A stretch of 58,448 nucleotides of DNA, from assembly GCA_910577835.1 (NCBI GenBank), contig CAJTOU010000020.1, positions 1 to 58,448 on the forward strand. The letters are read 5' to 3'. The stretch is from an uncultured Lachnospiraceae bacterium (GTDB taxonomy: Bacteria > Bacillota_A > Clostridia > Lachnospirales > Lachnospiraceae). Positions 8,699 through 16,338 of the stretch are shown here, in pieces. Under the pieces are notes generated by a model. That model made no database searches. It had not been told where the DNA came from and was given only the letters and a program-made list of their open reading frames with translations. A program made the translations under genes and the position numbers. How positions within the stretch are numbered: position 1 is the first letter of the stretch; each line of letters begins with the position of its first letter.

Positions 8699-8735
8699 AA
8701 AGGAAAATGAATAACAAAATCTTTCATTTTCCTTT
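8699..8735 (-). terminator. Terminator of the tRNA-Leu transcript
   Basis: On the minus strand, AAAGGAAAATGA pairs with TCATTTTCCTTT (8724-8735 with 8699-8710) and is followed by a T run. It lies about 70 bases past the second tRNA. The rest of the 8436-8806 gap is AT-rich with no other signal seen. Confidence 0.85.
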
Positions 8736-8806
8736 CTGAATAATAATATTTTGTTTACATTAAGGAGATACTATACTCGAACTTCCTTAATTCACAATTT
8801 CTTTAG

Positions 8807-8890
8807 TGCGGAAAAAGGGACTTGAACCCTCACGACGTTGCCATCACTAGATCCTTAGTCTAGCCTGTCTGCCAATTCCAGCATTTCCGC
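8807..8890 (-). tRNA. tRNA-Leu (anticodon AAG)
   Basis: The minus strand folds as a class II tRNA: acceptor GCGGAAA/TTTCCGC with discriminator A, D-arm GGAATTGGCAGAC, anticodon stem CTAGA/TCTAG around loop CTAAGGA giving AAG, a long variable arm, and T-arm GGGTTCAAGTCCC. CCA is not encoded. It is second in a two-tRNA transcript. Confidence 0.93.
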
Positions 8891-8929
8891 AATTTATACT
8901 TTATCCCATTTTTTCAAAGAGATAAAGAA

Positions 8930-9014
8930 TGCAGTTGACGGGACTTGAACCCGAACCCACGTATTGTGGACTAGAACCTGAATCTAGCGCGTATGCCAAT
9001 TCCGCCACAACTGC
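8930..9014 (-). tRNA. tRNA-Leu (anticodon CAG)
   Basis: The minus strand has acceptor GCAGTTG/CAACTGC with discriminator A, D-arm GGAATTGGCATAC, anticodon stem CTAGA/TCTAG around loop TTCAGGT giving CAG, an extended variable arm and T-arm GGGTTCAAGTCCC. CCA is not encoded. It precedes the AAG tRNA by 39 bases. Confidence 0.94.
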
Positions 9015-9045
9015 GTATCTTAGAGAGTGCCTCAACACTCTCTTT

Positions 9046-9074
9046 ATTATACTATACTTTTAAAAAAATTGCAA
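9046..9074 (-). promoter_or_regulatory. Promoter of the tRNA-Leu pair
   Basis: TTGCAA (9069-9074) and TATAAT (9046-9051) are 17 bases apart on the minus strand, 32 bases before the first tRNA. An 8-bp hairpin AGAGAGTG/CACTCTCT (9022-9043) covers the predicted start. Confidence 0.75.
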
Positions 9075-9092
9075 GTACTTTTTTTACTATTT

Positions 9093-9449
9093 TTATACTA
9101 ATTTTGATTTTGCTGTTTCAGCCAGCTTTGCAAAACCTTCCACATCATTTACAGCCATCTCGGCAAGCATCTTTCTGTTCATTTCAATACCGGCCTGCTT
9201 TAAACCATACATAAATCTGCTGTAAGATAATCCATTCATTCTGGCAGCGGCATTAATACGTGCAATCCACAACTGTCTGAACTGTCTTTTTCTTTCCTTT
9301 CTTCCGGCATAGGAACTTGCCAGCGCTCTCATTACAGACTGCTTCGCTACTCTGTACTGCTTTGACCTTGCTCCTCTATATCCTTTCGCGAGTTTTAACA
9401 CTCTGTTATGTTTCTTCTTGGCGTTTAAGCCGCCCTTCACTCTTGCCAT
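9093..9449 (-). CDS. rplT: 50S ribosomal protein L20
   Basis: L20 binds 23S rRNA early in large-subunit assembly and, in Firmicutes, represses its own operon by binding the leader mRNA. The 118-residue product has the family start MARVKGGLNAKKKHNRVLKLAKGY and the ARINAAARMNGLSYSRFM segment, with the usual length. GGAGGAAGCTGAG precedes the ATG. It is the last gene of infC-rpmI-rplT, a conserved order. Confidence 0.99.
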   Translation of the reverse strand: MARVKGGLNAKKKHNRVLKLAKGYRGARSKQYRVAKQSVMRALASSYAGRKERKRQFRQLWIARINAAARMNGLSYSRFMYGLKQAGIEMNRKMLAEMAVNDVEGFAKLAETAKSKLV

Positions 9450-9479
9450 CTCAGCTTCCTCCTAATCTATACCTGAATC

Positions 9480-9677
9480 CTATAAGTATGGTAAAATCTT
9501 CTTCATTGTCTTTACATTGGTTGCATCTGTCATGGTTGCTTTTCTCAAATTTCTCTTTCTCTTGGCAGACTTCTTTGTAAGAATATGGCTCTTATAAGCT
9601 TTCATTCTCTTTAACTGTCCTGTACCTGTCTTTTTAAAACGCTTTGCAGCGGCTTTTTTCGTCTTTAACTTTGGCAT
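9480..9677 (-). CDS. rpmI: 50S ribosomal protein L35
   Basis: L35 is a small basic large-subunit protein. The 65-residue product starts MPKLKTKKAAAKRFKKTGTG and contains AYKSHILTKKSAKRKRNLRK, both diagnostic. GGAGG is 7 bases from the ATG. It sits between infC and rplT, 30 bases from rplT. Confidence 0.99.
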   Translation of the reverse strand: MPKLKTKKAAAKRFKKTGTGQLKRMKAYKSHILTKKSAKRKRNLRKATMTDATNVKTMKKILPYL

Positions 9678-9716
9678 TGTTGTTCCTCCTTAAATTTTAC
9701 AATTACTCTATTTTAA

Positions 9717-10223
9717 CTACTTTTTCTCAGTTAAAACCATCATAATACTTTTGCCTTCTAACTTAGCTGGTTTTTCGATTACTGCAATATCCAAAAGCTT
9801 TTCAGCAAAATCATCAAGTACATGCTTGGTACTCTGCATATGCGCCATCTCCCGACCTCTGAATTTCAAAGTAACTTTTACCTTGTTGCCTTTGGAAATA
9901 AATTTTCTTGCCATATTTATCTTGGTATTCAAATCATTTGCTTCGATATTTGGTGAAAGGCGCACCTCCTTTACCTCTAAAGTTTTCTGCTTCTTTTTTG
10001 CTTCCTTTTCTCTGCGGGCAAGCTCATAACGGTATTTTCCGTAATCAATAATCTTGCATACAGGCGGTTTTGCAGTCGGAGCAATTTTTACCAAATCCAG
10101 TTCAGCATCTCTTGCAATCTTAAGCGCATCTCTTGCACTCATAATTCCAAGCTGTTCTCCGTTTTCTCCAATCAAACGAATCTCTTTGTCTCTAATCTGT
10201 TCGTTAATTAATAAATCGCTAAT
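9717..10223 (-). CDS. infC: Translation initiation factor IF-3, probable ATT start
   Basis: IF-3 keeps ribosomal subunits apart and checks the initiator tRNA. The 168-residue product carries the N-domain (LLINEQIRDKEIRLI...GIMSARDAL) and the C-domain (LSPNIEANDLNTKINMARKF, VKVTLKFRGREMAH). An in-frame GTG at 10232 lies inside the ribosome binding site GGGAGGT, so it cannot be used well; the ATT at 10221-10223, 7 bases after GGAGGT, yields the family N-terminus (M)SDLLINEQIR. An AUU start is the known autoregulatory device of infC. Start chosen by spacing and homology. Confidence 0.95.
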   Translation of the reverse strand: MSDLLINEQIRDKEIRLIGENGEQLGIMSARDALKIARDAELDLVKIAPTAKPPVCKIIDYGKYRYELARREKEAKKKQKTLEVKEVRLSPNIEANDLNTKINMARKFISKGNKVKVTLKFRGREMAHMQSTKHVLDDFAEKLLDIAVIEKPAKLEGKSIMMVLTEKK

Positions 10224-10446
10224 AGTCGGCACCTCCCAAATAAACTATATAAAAAGTGGATAGCATAGCTATCCACCTGAACCAGACAACCAACACAAAT
10301 CTGTAAACAGCCAGAGGCTGACCGTGTTAGCCGCATAATTTCATATATAAATCACATGTGATTTTATATTCATCCGTAATTTATATTAACACCAAACGCT
10401 CAATTGCTTTTGGGTGAGAGTGGATATCTCTGCTTTGTTTTTAACC
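10224..10446 (-). promoter_or_regulatory. infC-rpmI-rplT leader, likely L20-type autoregulatory leader
   Basis: About 220 bases separate the predicted transcript start from infC. The RNA contains several hairpins, including CAGCC-TCT-GGCTG around 10304-10317 and ends in an intrinsic terminator (10251-10276). This arrangement, a long structured leader with a terminator just ahead of infC, matches the L20-controlled attenuation leaders of Firmicutes. Control by L20 is inferred from family knowledge. Confidence 0.7.
10251..10276 (-). terminator. Attenuator hairpin ahead of infC
   Basis: On the minus strand GTGGATAGC-TAT-GCTATCCAC forms a perfect 9-bp stem followed directly by TTTTTATA, 28 bases upstream of the infC ATT. 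A terminator within the leader of an essential operon implies conditional readthrough. Confidence 0.88.
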
Positions 10447-10452
10447 TCAGAT

Positions 10453-10481
10453 ATAATATCACAACTGTTTATATATGTCAA
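10453..10481 (-). promoter_or_regulatory. Promoter of the infC operon
   Basis: TTGACA (10476-10481) and TATTAT (10453-10458) are separated by exactly 17 bases on the minus strand. It is between the DUF1540 gene and infC and reads into the leader. Confidence 0.85.
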
Positions 10482-10503
10482 CAAGTTTTTTGATTTTTTA
10501 ATA

Positions 10504-10821
10504 CTAACAGGAACAATTAAACGTTCCGCACTCTGTTTCTTTGCAGTTGCAGGCATTGCTTCCTCTGATGCCGATATTCGAAGCCTGACATTTGCAGTCT
10601 TCATTATACTTGCAATGATGTGCTTCACATTCTACTCTGCTTTCTGCATCTGGCATTCCTGTTACATTCATAAATCTGTTTTCTTTTCTCGGCTTAAAGC
10701 TGCTGCAACAGGTTCCTTCTGTTGTGTTCGCCATGTCGCCTTCCACCTTGATTTTGTCAAGGCTGCATCTTTCATCTACATTGTGATGGCAGGTTGTTAC
10801 GGTACAATCTAATATAGGCAT
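10504..10821 (-). CDS. DUF1540 cysteine-rich protein with two repeats
   Basis: The product (105 residues from the ATG at 10821) contains two copies of the DUF1540 pattern: CTVTTCHHN...CSLDKIKV in the first half and CEAHHCKYNEDCKCQASNIGI in the second, with a Cys-rich tail. Sixteen or more Cys in this length suggest metal binding. The function of DUF1540 is not established; it is common in spore-forming Clostridia. The ATG at 10821 is chosen because GGAG is 8 bases away; another ATG at 10827 is too close to it. It appears monocistronic. Confidence 0.85.
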   Translation of the reverse strand: MPILDCTVTTCHHNVDERCSLDKIKVEGDMANTTEGTCCSSFKPRKENRFMNVTGMPDAESRVECEAHHCKYNEDCKCQASNIGIRGSNACNCKETECGTFNCSC

Positions 10822-10964
10822 AATCATTCTCCTTTACTCCGCCTGTAAGCGGGAAAATATTGGGCAATCAGCCTTTTACTGACTGTATTGTAATCGCTGA
10901 CTAATCCCTTATTATTATTGCACCTTTTTTTCTTTCTATACAAATGTACTATCTGCCAAAAATT

Positions 10965-11939
10965 TTATTTTTCATATTTTTTAAATTCATATCCCTGACT
11001 TCTGGCATAGTCGATAAACTCTCCCAGAACAGCCGTATTGGTAGCAGATACTGCATGAAGCAGATAAATTGCACCATTATGCAGCCTTGTCTTCATCTTG
11101 TTTAGTGCTTCTTCATGTGAAGGCTGTTTATCAGGGTCCCAGTCAGCATAGGCAAAACTCCACATTACTGAACGATAGCCGCAATGAGAGGCCACAGCCA
11201 GCGACTGCTCACTGAAAATTCCTGCTGGCGGACGGAAAAGATACATTTCATACTGGTATGTATTTTTTACAAAATCATGGAGTTCCTGATATTCTCCTAT
11301 TTGTTCGTCTACTGACAGCGAAGGCATTCCTCCTGACGGATGTGTAACACTGTGGCTTCCAATTACATGTCCTTCTTCCACAAGCCTTTTCATTATCGCA
11401 TCCTGTTCTCGAACATATGGCATGGTAACAAAAAAGACCGCAGAAACATTTTTTTCCTTCAGTACGTCCAGAATCTTATCTGAGTACCCGTTTTCATATC
11501 CTTCATCAAAGGTAAGATAAATTACTTTTTCATTTTCCTTTAAAAAATCTGCACCCAATGAAGAATACTGCTCCTGAAATGCTATACATGCCACAGGTCT
11601 GCCATCTTCTGCCATCTGCACTCCCGGTCCCCATGTTACCACATCATTTGAATAAGAAGCAATCTGTTCTCTGCTTATCTGTGGAACCGGATTTTTAACT
11701 GTTGTGTCTTTTTCATTGGCTGATTCTTCTGTCGTTTCTTCTGTTGACTCGTCTTTTGTTTCTTCTGTTGGCTCGTCTTTTGTCTCATCCTCCTTTGATT
11801 CTTCCGGCTTTTGCGCAGTCGTATATTCAGAAGCATTCTTTCCTTCATCCTTCTTTTTTGCACATCCTATACTACTTCCTGCTGCCAGAACAATCGCAAG
11901 TCCGAGACAAATCAATTTCTTCCCTTTTATTTCTGTCAT
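10965..11939 (-). CDS. pdaA: PdaA-like polysaccharide deacetylase, predicted lipoprotein
   Basis: This is a NodB-fold carbohydrate esterase of 324 residues most like PdaA, which removes acetyl groups during muramic-delta-lactam formation in spore cortex. Residues 1-26 form a signal peptide ending SSIGC, a plausible lipobox. A Thr/Glu-rich linker with TEETKDE-type repeats follows (about 45-80). The catalytic domain has TFDEGYENG (143-151, Asp145), SHSVTH (195-200, metal His196 and His200), RPPAG (236-240) and LLHAVS (293-298). In PdaA the second Asp of TFDD is also replaced, here by Glu. It stands alone. Confidence 0.85.
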   Translation of the reverse strand: MTEIKGKKLICLGLAIVLAAGSSIGCAKKKDEGKNASEYTTAQKPEESKEDETKDEPTEETKDESTEETTEESANEKDTTVKNPVPQISREQIASYSNDVVTWGPGVQMAEDGRPVACIAFQEQYSSLGADFLKENEKVIYLTFDEGYENGYSDKILDVLKEKNVSAVFFVTMPYVREQDAIMKRLVEEGHVIGSHSVTHPSGGMPSLSVDEQIGEYQELHDFVKNTYQYEMYLFRPPAGIFSEQSLAVASHCGYRSVMWSFAYADWDPDKQPSHEEALNKMKTRLHNGAIYLLHAVSATNTAVLGEFIDYARSQGYEFKKYEK

Positions 11940-11986
11940 CCCCTTTCTTTTTGTACGATTAAGAAATTATGTCTCTGCTTTTCTTT

Positions 11987-12092
11987 CATAGGAAATTACT
12001 TCATATCTCCCATGACGCCGCCAAAAAAAGCTGCTATTTCTAAACAAAGTGCAGGAAACTATCTCAAACCTATAATACCGCAAGCACTTTGT
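11987..12092. repeat. Dispersed repeat family A, copy 1
   Basis: This 106-base segment matches 49529-49665 over its length: both begin CATAGGAAATTACTTC-like, pass through an ACAAAGTGC/GCACTTTGT 9-bp inverted repeat (12044-12052 and 12084-12092 here) and end at it. It lies upstream of the PdaA-like gene. No coding potential is seen. Confidence 0.8.
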
Positions 12093-12222
12093 CTTATCAG
12101 CTCTTTTATTATACCATTTTTATCCTGAGAAGCAATATTTTTTGAAATTTTCTTCCTTAATTTGCTATTTTAAATACCCTCGCTTCAATATATTCAAAAA
12201 AATTTTTTTTATTCATATCCTC

Positions 12223-12251
12223 TTGACAATCTCCCAATTTAACGATATAGT
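12223..12251 (+). promoter_or_regulatory. Promoter of the GntR-ABC operon
   Basis: TTGACA (12223-12228) and TATAGT (12246-12251) are 17 bases apart. The expected start, near 12258, falls inside the dyad at 12255-12275. Confidence 0.8.
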
Positions 12252-12254
12252 AAC

Positions 12255-12275
12255 TGTACTAACATAAATAGTACA
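12255..12275 (+). promoter_or_regulatory. Probable GntR operator
   Basis: TGTACTA-N7-TAGTACA is a perfect 7+7 inverted repeat placed over the transcription start of the operon. YtrA-type GntR repressors bind such dyads ahead of their own operons, so autorepression by the downstream gene is the simple reading. Confidence 0.75.
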
Positions 12276-12317
12276 CCTGTATTGCTTATACATCATTGAT
12301 TTTGTTAGAAGGCTCCA

Positions 12318-12383
12318 CCCCCCCCCTAGGAAAATTTGGGGTCCGGGGTAATACATATGGAAATAGGGAGGTATTTCCATTGA
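12318..12383 (+). promoter_or_regulatory. Structured leader with C9 tract and short reading frame
   Basis: A run of nine C (12318-12326) is followed by GGGGTCCGGGG, which could pair with it. TGGAAATA-GGGAGG-TATTTCCA (12358-12379) forms a perfect 8-bp stem with a Shine-Dalgarno-like loop. An ATG at 12357 opens an 8-codon frame closed by TGA at 12383. The gene's own AAGGAGGTGG follows. A regulatory leader is inferred. Confidence 0.5.
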
Positions 12384-12407
12384 TTTAGAATAACAAGGAG
12401 GTGGAAC

Positions 12408-12791
12408 ATGTTTCAGATTGACACAATGTCGCGAATGCCCATTTATGAGCAGGTCGTGAATCAACTGGAATATTTCGTGCTCAATGGAATCTTAAAAGAA
12501 GGGGAACAGATTCCCTCTGTGCGAAATCTGTCCGTAGACCTGTCTATCAATCCGAACACCATTCAAAAGGCATACTTTGAGCTGGATAAAAGAGGGATTA
12601 TTCAGTCTGTGCCCGGACGGGGATGCTTTGTCACAGACTCTGCCAAAGATATTTTAAGTGCCAAGAAGCGTGAACAGTTAGCCGATTTGAAAATATTGGT
12701 AAATGAACTGGCACTGGCAGAGGTCCGGAAAGAGGAAGTTATTTCATGTATTGAGGAAGTATATGACAATCTGCAACCAGTTAAAATCTGA
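12408..12791 (+). CDS. GntR-family repressor, YtrA subfamily
   Basis: The 127-residue product is a short GntR regulator with an N-terminal winged helix: IYEQVVNQLEYFVLNG, EGEQIPSVRNLSVDLSINPNTIQKAY and GIIQSVPGRGCFV. The C-terminal part is only about 45 residues, a helical dimer segment typical of YtrA-type repressors rather than a ligand-binding domain. AAGGAGG precedes the ATG. It is followed by the ABC ATPase and permease genes; YtrA regulators usually control adjacent ABC transporters linked to cell-wall stress or peptide antibiotics. The dyad at 12255 is its probable target. Confidence 0.9.
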   Translation: MFQIDTMSRMPIYEQVVNQLEYFVLNGILKEGEQIPSVRNLSVDLSINPNTIQKAYFELDKRGIIQSVPGRGCFVTDSAKDILSAKKREQLADLKILVNELALAEVRKEEVISCIEEVYDNLQPVKI

Positions 12792-12889
12792 TTGCATAAA
12801 TAAGGGAAATTAATAAGGAATTTTAATAGGAAATTGTTATAACATAAGTTAAGTCGCCAGCCGAAGGTTAATGAATAATATTAATAGTG

Positions 12890-12946
12890 AAATAATATCA
12901 GTAACCGAAAATAATATCAGTAACCGAAAATAATATCAGTAACCGA
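12890..12946 (+). repeat. Three perfect 19-bp tandem repeats
   Basis: AAATAATATCAGTAACCGA occurs three times in succession without change (12890-12908, 12909-12927, 12928-12946), in the 248-base gap between the GntR and ABC genes. The flanks TAAGTC (near 12849) and GACTTA (near 12955) are complementary, so the repeats would lie in the loop of a larger stem. Confidence 0.95.
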
Positions 12947-13039
12947 AGATGGTTGACTTAAATCATAAGAAGGAGTTTTCTTAATTTTGAACGGACAGAA
13001 GCAATCAACTTTCGTTGGCTGCATAAAATGGAGGTAAAA

Positions 13040-13954
13040 ATGATTAGGACAGAAAATCTCAGTAAAAAGTTTGGTGATTTTACTGCACTGAAAGATGTTT
13101 CCTGCTCCATTCCCAAAGGCTCTATTTATGGAATGGTTGGCTCAAACGGCGCCGGAAAATCCACCTTTTTACGATTGATTAATGGTGTATATACGCCGGA
13201 TTCCGGCAATATCTCCATTAATGGAGAATCCGTGTATGAAAATCCGAAAATAAAAGAAATCATATCTTATGTTCCCGACACTCTGTATTTTCTGCCGGGA
13301 GCCAGCATGAACCGCATGGCAAAGCTCTATGCTGCCGTCTATGATAAATTTGATTTTCACCGCTTTGAAACATTGACCAAAGCCCTTGAGTTAAATCCGA
13401 AAGCAAATATTCATTCTTTCTCAAAAGGAATGAAACGGCAGGCAGCGATTATACTGTCTCTCTCATGCAGACCGGAATATCTGTTTTTTGACGAAACCTT
13501 TGACGGGCTGGACCCTGTGATGAGAAATCTTGTCAAAAGCCTGATATGCAAAGATGTTCTGGAAAAAGAGACTACTGCTATTATTACTTCACATTCTTTA
13601 AGAGAACTGGAGGATATCTGTGACCAGCTTGCTCTTTTGCATAAGGGTGGACTTGTTCTTGAAAGTGATATCGAAAATCTGAAAACAAAGCAGTTTAAAG
13701 TTCAAATCGCTTTTCGGGAAGAATTTGATGAAAGCCGCTTTTTGGAAATTCCTCATATTCATTTTCGAAAATCTGGCTCTGTTGCTTCCATGATTGTAAA
13801 AAATGACAGAGAATCTACAATTGCCATGCTGAAATCAATGTCACCGGTGCTTTTGGATATCCTGCCGCTTACTCTGGAGGAAGTATTTACCTATGAGATG
13901 GAAACTCTGGGCTATAATTTTGACAAGGTATTGGAGGAACAGAATGAAGAATAA
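13040..13954 (+). CDS. ABC transporter ATP-binding protein, YtrB-like
   Basis: This 304-residue ATPase has Walker A GSNGAGKS (34-41), signature SFSKGMKRQ (126-134, with SKG replacing the classic SGG), Walker B YLFFDE (147-152), D-loop GLDP and the switch His185. The C-terminal 100 residues are divergent, as in exporters of the YtrB/BcrA type. The ATG at 13040 is preceded by GGAGG at 7 bases; the earlier ATG at 13028 overlaps that site. It lies between its GntR regulator and the permease, whose ATG overlaps its stop. Substrate is unknown. Confidence 0.9.
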   Translation: MIRTENLSKKFGDFTALKDVSCSIPKGSIYGMVGSNGAGKSTFLRLINGVYTPDSGNISINGESVYENPKIKEIISYVPDTLYFLPGASMNRMAKLYAAVYDKFDFHRFETLTKALELNPKANIHSFSKGMKRQAAIILSLSCRPEYLFFDETFDGLDPVMRNLVKSLICKDVLEKETTAIITSHSLRELEDICDQLALLHKGGLVLESDIENLKTKQFKVQIAFREEFDESRFLEIPHIHFRKSGSVASMIVKNDRESTIAMLKSMSPVLLDILPLTLEEVFTYEMETLGYNFDKVLEEQNEE

Positions 13955-16133
13955 AAAAAGATTTTTTAATAAAAACCTTTATATGGAAGGTCTTCGACAG
14001 CTCAAGGTCATTGGAATTCTGGGAATAGTCATAAATGTTATTATTGCGGTAGTAATTCCTGTAGGAAACTGTCTTTCCGCCAAAGCAGAATATCATTCTT
14101 ATATAAACAGCAACATGGCTGACCAGTTTACAAAATATGCCATAAATGCAGTAGATTATCATGTTTACTATCTGCTTTTTTTTCTTGTGTTTGCTCCGCT
14201 GATGGTTATTATTCTGTTCAGGTTTCTAAACCGCAGAGAGGATTGTGATTTTTATCATTCTCTTCCGCATACCAGACAATGTCTGCTTTTAAGTTTTTTT
14301 GCTGCAATTGTCACATGGCTGATTGTACAGATTTTTATTGTTACCGTAGTTTCTGCCATATTATATCAGATATTTTCAAATTATCTGGTACTGGAGTTTT
14401 CCCGTCTGTTCTGCTTTGCAGTAAACATACTGGTCACCTCTCTTCTTGTGGCAGCCGCACTTTTACTTGCCTGCACACTGTCAGGAAATACCATAACCGG
14501 ATTTATTGTATTTTTGATTTTATTTTTTACTCCACGTATATTTATTACGATTTATCAGACTTTAATGGTAAACCAGCTTGACTATCTGGCAAACAGCATG
14601 AACTCCATATTCAGTATAAAACACAATCTGTTTTATACTATACTTAGATGTTTAAGTTCTGATTATGTGACATATGCAGAAATTACCTCCATCAACTCTT
14701 CGACTGTCTTTACTCTGTTGATGACTTTGTTTTTATTTGTTATGGCATATATTTTCTTTGCAAAAAGAAAGAGTGAAGCTGCAGAAAACTCAATGAACAA
14801 TAAAACTTTGCAGGCTATTTTCCGTACGATATTTACCATGCTGCTCTGTATGATTCCAATCAGTATTTTGTTTGGTTACTATACAGAAAGAAATATCGTT
14901 TTTTATCAATATCGTTATGACAGCACTGCTATGATGATATTTTATGTTGTGATTTCTTACATTGCAGTCATTCTGGGAATGTTTCTTTATGAGCTTCTCA
15001 CTACAAAAAATGCAAGAAACGCATTACGCTCATTAAAAAGCATTCCGTTAATTATAGGGTTAAACGCATTTGTCTTTTTTCTTCTAATCTGCTCTTTTGG
15101 ACATTATAGAAATTTAAGGCTTGATGAGGAAAAAATTGATTCTATAAATATTATTTCTCTGGGACACATATATGATTACAATTATAATCAGGCCTCTTAT
15201 TTTGAAGCAATGATGGCAAGATATGATTTTACAGAACGGGAATTAATTTCTCTTTTATGTACTGCCTTTAATGATTATGCAGATATGCACAATGATTATC
15301 TGGATGGAAAAAGAGAAACTCTTTATAATATGAATTTTTCTGTAACAGTAGAATTTCATGGAAAGTCAAATTATACTTTTTATCTAAAATTAGATGCTAA
15401 AACCTCAGACCAGTTTTATAAACTTCTCTATTCTAATGAGGAATTTTATAATATTTATATGAACTTGCCAGAGTTGACAGAAAGAGACAATATATATTTT
15501 TCGAGTGCAGGAGAAAATAATATTGACAAAACATTTGAAAAAGAACTGTATGAATCCTTAAAAACAGAGCTTTCTGAAAGCGGGATTCATCCAAAACAGT
15601 GGATAGAAGTTATAGATAACTATGGAATTGGATATATTGTTGTTAATAAATATATAGATTCTGTTTATTATGAACTGAGGGTTCCGATAAACCTTACCAC
15701 ACCAAAAACATACCAAAAGCTGCTTGATTATTATATGGAAACACATAGTGACGACTTGGAAAGCTTTCTGAACTCTTTGCAGAATTTTGAAGAAATATTT
15801 GCAGATTCTTCTCACGATGAAAGCAATGACAGTGTAAACTTGGATATTATAGGCTATGACTCTGTAAATGAAGTTTCAGATTCTATTTATCTTTCCACTG
15901 CAAAGGAGAGTCAGACAGAGTATGAATCAGAGGATTCCTATTTAAAGAAATGTATTGCATTGCTAAAGGAGCATACAAAATCCGTCTCGAATATGAATTC
16001 GGAAGAAGATATTCTGATTTATATCAGAGCAGACGAAACAAAGTATACTTCAAATTATGCAGAAACTGACCTTTATGTTTTGTGCATTCCAATAAAAATC
16101 TTTAAAGAACTGAACACTGAAGGATTTGAATAA
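13944..16133 (+). CDS. ABC transporter permease with large C-terminal soluble region
   Basis: The 729-residue product is the membrane partner of the preceding ATPase; its ATG overlaps that gene by 11 bases and has GGAGG 6 bases upstream. Hydrophobic helices occur at roughly 20-40, 75-95, 115-145, 160-185, 190-215, 255-275, 300-320, 335-360 and 375-395. After about residue 400 the protein is hydrophilic and acidic for 330 residues, rich in Tyr, Asn and Glu, and probably faces outside; this resembles permeases annotated with a DUF6449-type tail. The permease class is inferred from position and topology. An export or antibiotic-sensing role is plausible but not shown. Confidence 0.75.
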   Translation: MKNKKRFFNKNLYMEGLRQLKVIGILGIVINVIIAVVIPVGNCLSAKAEYHSYINSNMADQFTKYAINAVDYHVYYLLFFLVFAPLMVIILFRFLNRREDCDFYHSLPHTRQCLLLSFFAAIVTWLIVQIFIVTVVSAILYQIFSNYLVLEFSRLFCFAVNILVTSLLVAAALLLACTLSGNTITGFIVFLILFFTPRIFITIYQTLMVNQLDYLANSMNSIFSIKHNLFYTILRCLSSDYVTYAEITSINSSTVFTLLMTLFLFVMAYIFFAKRKSEAAENSMNNKTLQAIFRTIFTMLLCMIPISILFGYYTERNIVFYQYRYDSTAMMIFYVVISYIAVILGMFLYELLTTKNARNALRSLKSIPLIIGLNAFVFFLLICSFGHYRNLRLDEEKIDSINIISLGHIYDYNYNQASYFEAMMARYDFTERELISLLCTAFNDYADMHNDYLDGKRETLYNMNFSVTVEFHGKSNYTFYLKLDAKTSDQFYKLLYSNEEFYNIYMNLPELTERDNIYFSSAGENNIDKTFEKELYESLKTELSESGIHPKQWIEVIDNYGIGYIVVNKYIDSVYYELRVPINLTTPKTYQKLLDYYMETHSDDLESFLNSLQNFEEIFADSSHDESNDSVNLDIIGYDSVNEVSDSIYLSTAKESQTEYESEDSYLKKCIALLKEHTKSVSNMNSEEDILIYIRADETKYTSNYAETDLYVLCIPIKIFKELNTEGFE

Positions 16134-16192
16134 CAAAATACATTATTATCTCTGAAATTTAACTGATTAAAAGCTGATTGTATGAATTGCTG

Positions 16193-16302
16193 AAAAAAAT
16201 GGGCTGTCGCACTAGAAAAGGACAGTACAGAATATAGTGATTTTTAACTTTTATAAATGCTATATTTTGTATTTGTTCTGTTTAATGCGACAGCTCATTT
16301 TT
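16193..16302. repeat. Dispersed repeat family B, complete copy with terminal inverted repeats
   Basis: AAAATGGGCTGTCGCA (16196-16211) pairs with TGCGACAGCTCATTTT (16286-16301), 15 of 16 positions. The 75 bases between are AT-rich and are repeated, in inverted orientation, at 58378-58448. It lies just past the ABC permease stop and may also end transcription of that operon in either direction. Confidence 0.8.
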
Positions 16303-16338
16303 CAACTGGATTATAATTTTTCCATAAATAATATAATA

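Noticed and set aside
9020..9043. AGAGAGTG/CACTCTCT hairpin as terminator of the rplT operon
   Set aside because: On the minus strand no T run follows it, and a promoter for the tRNA pair overlaps; it is better read as the tRNA leader.
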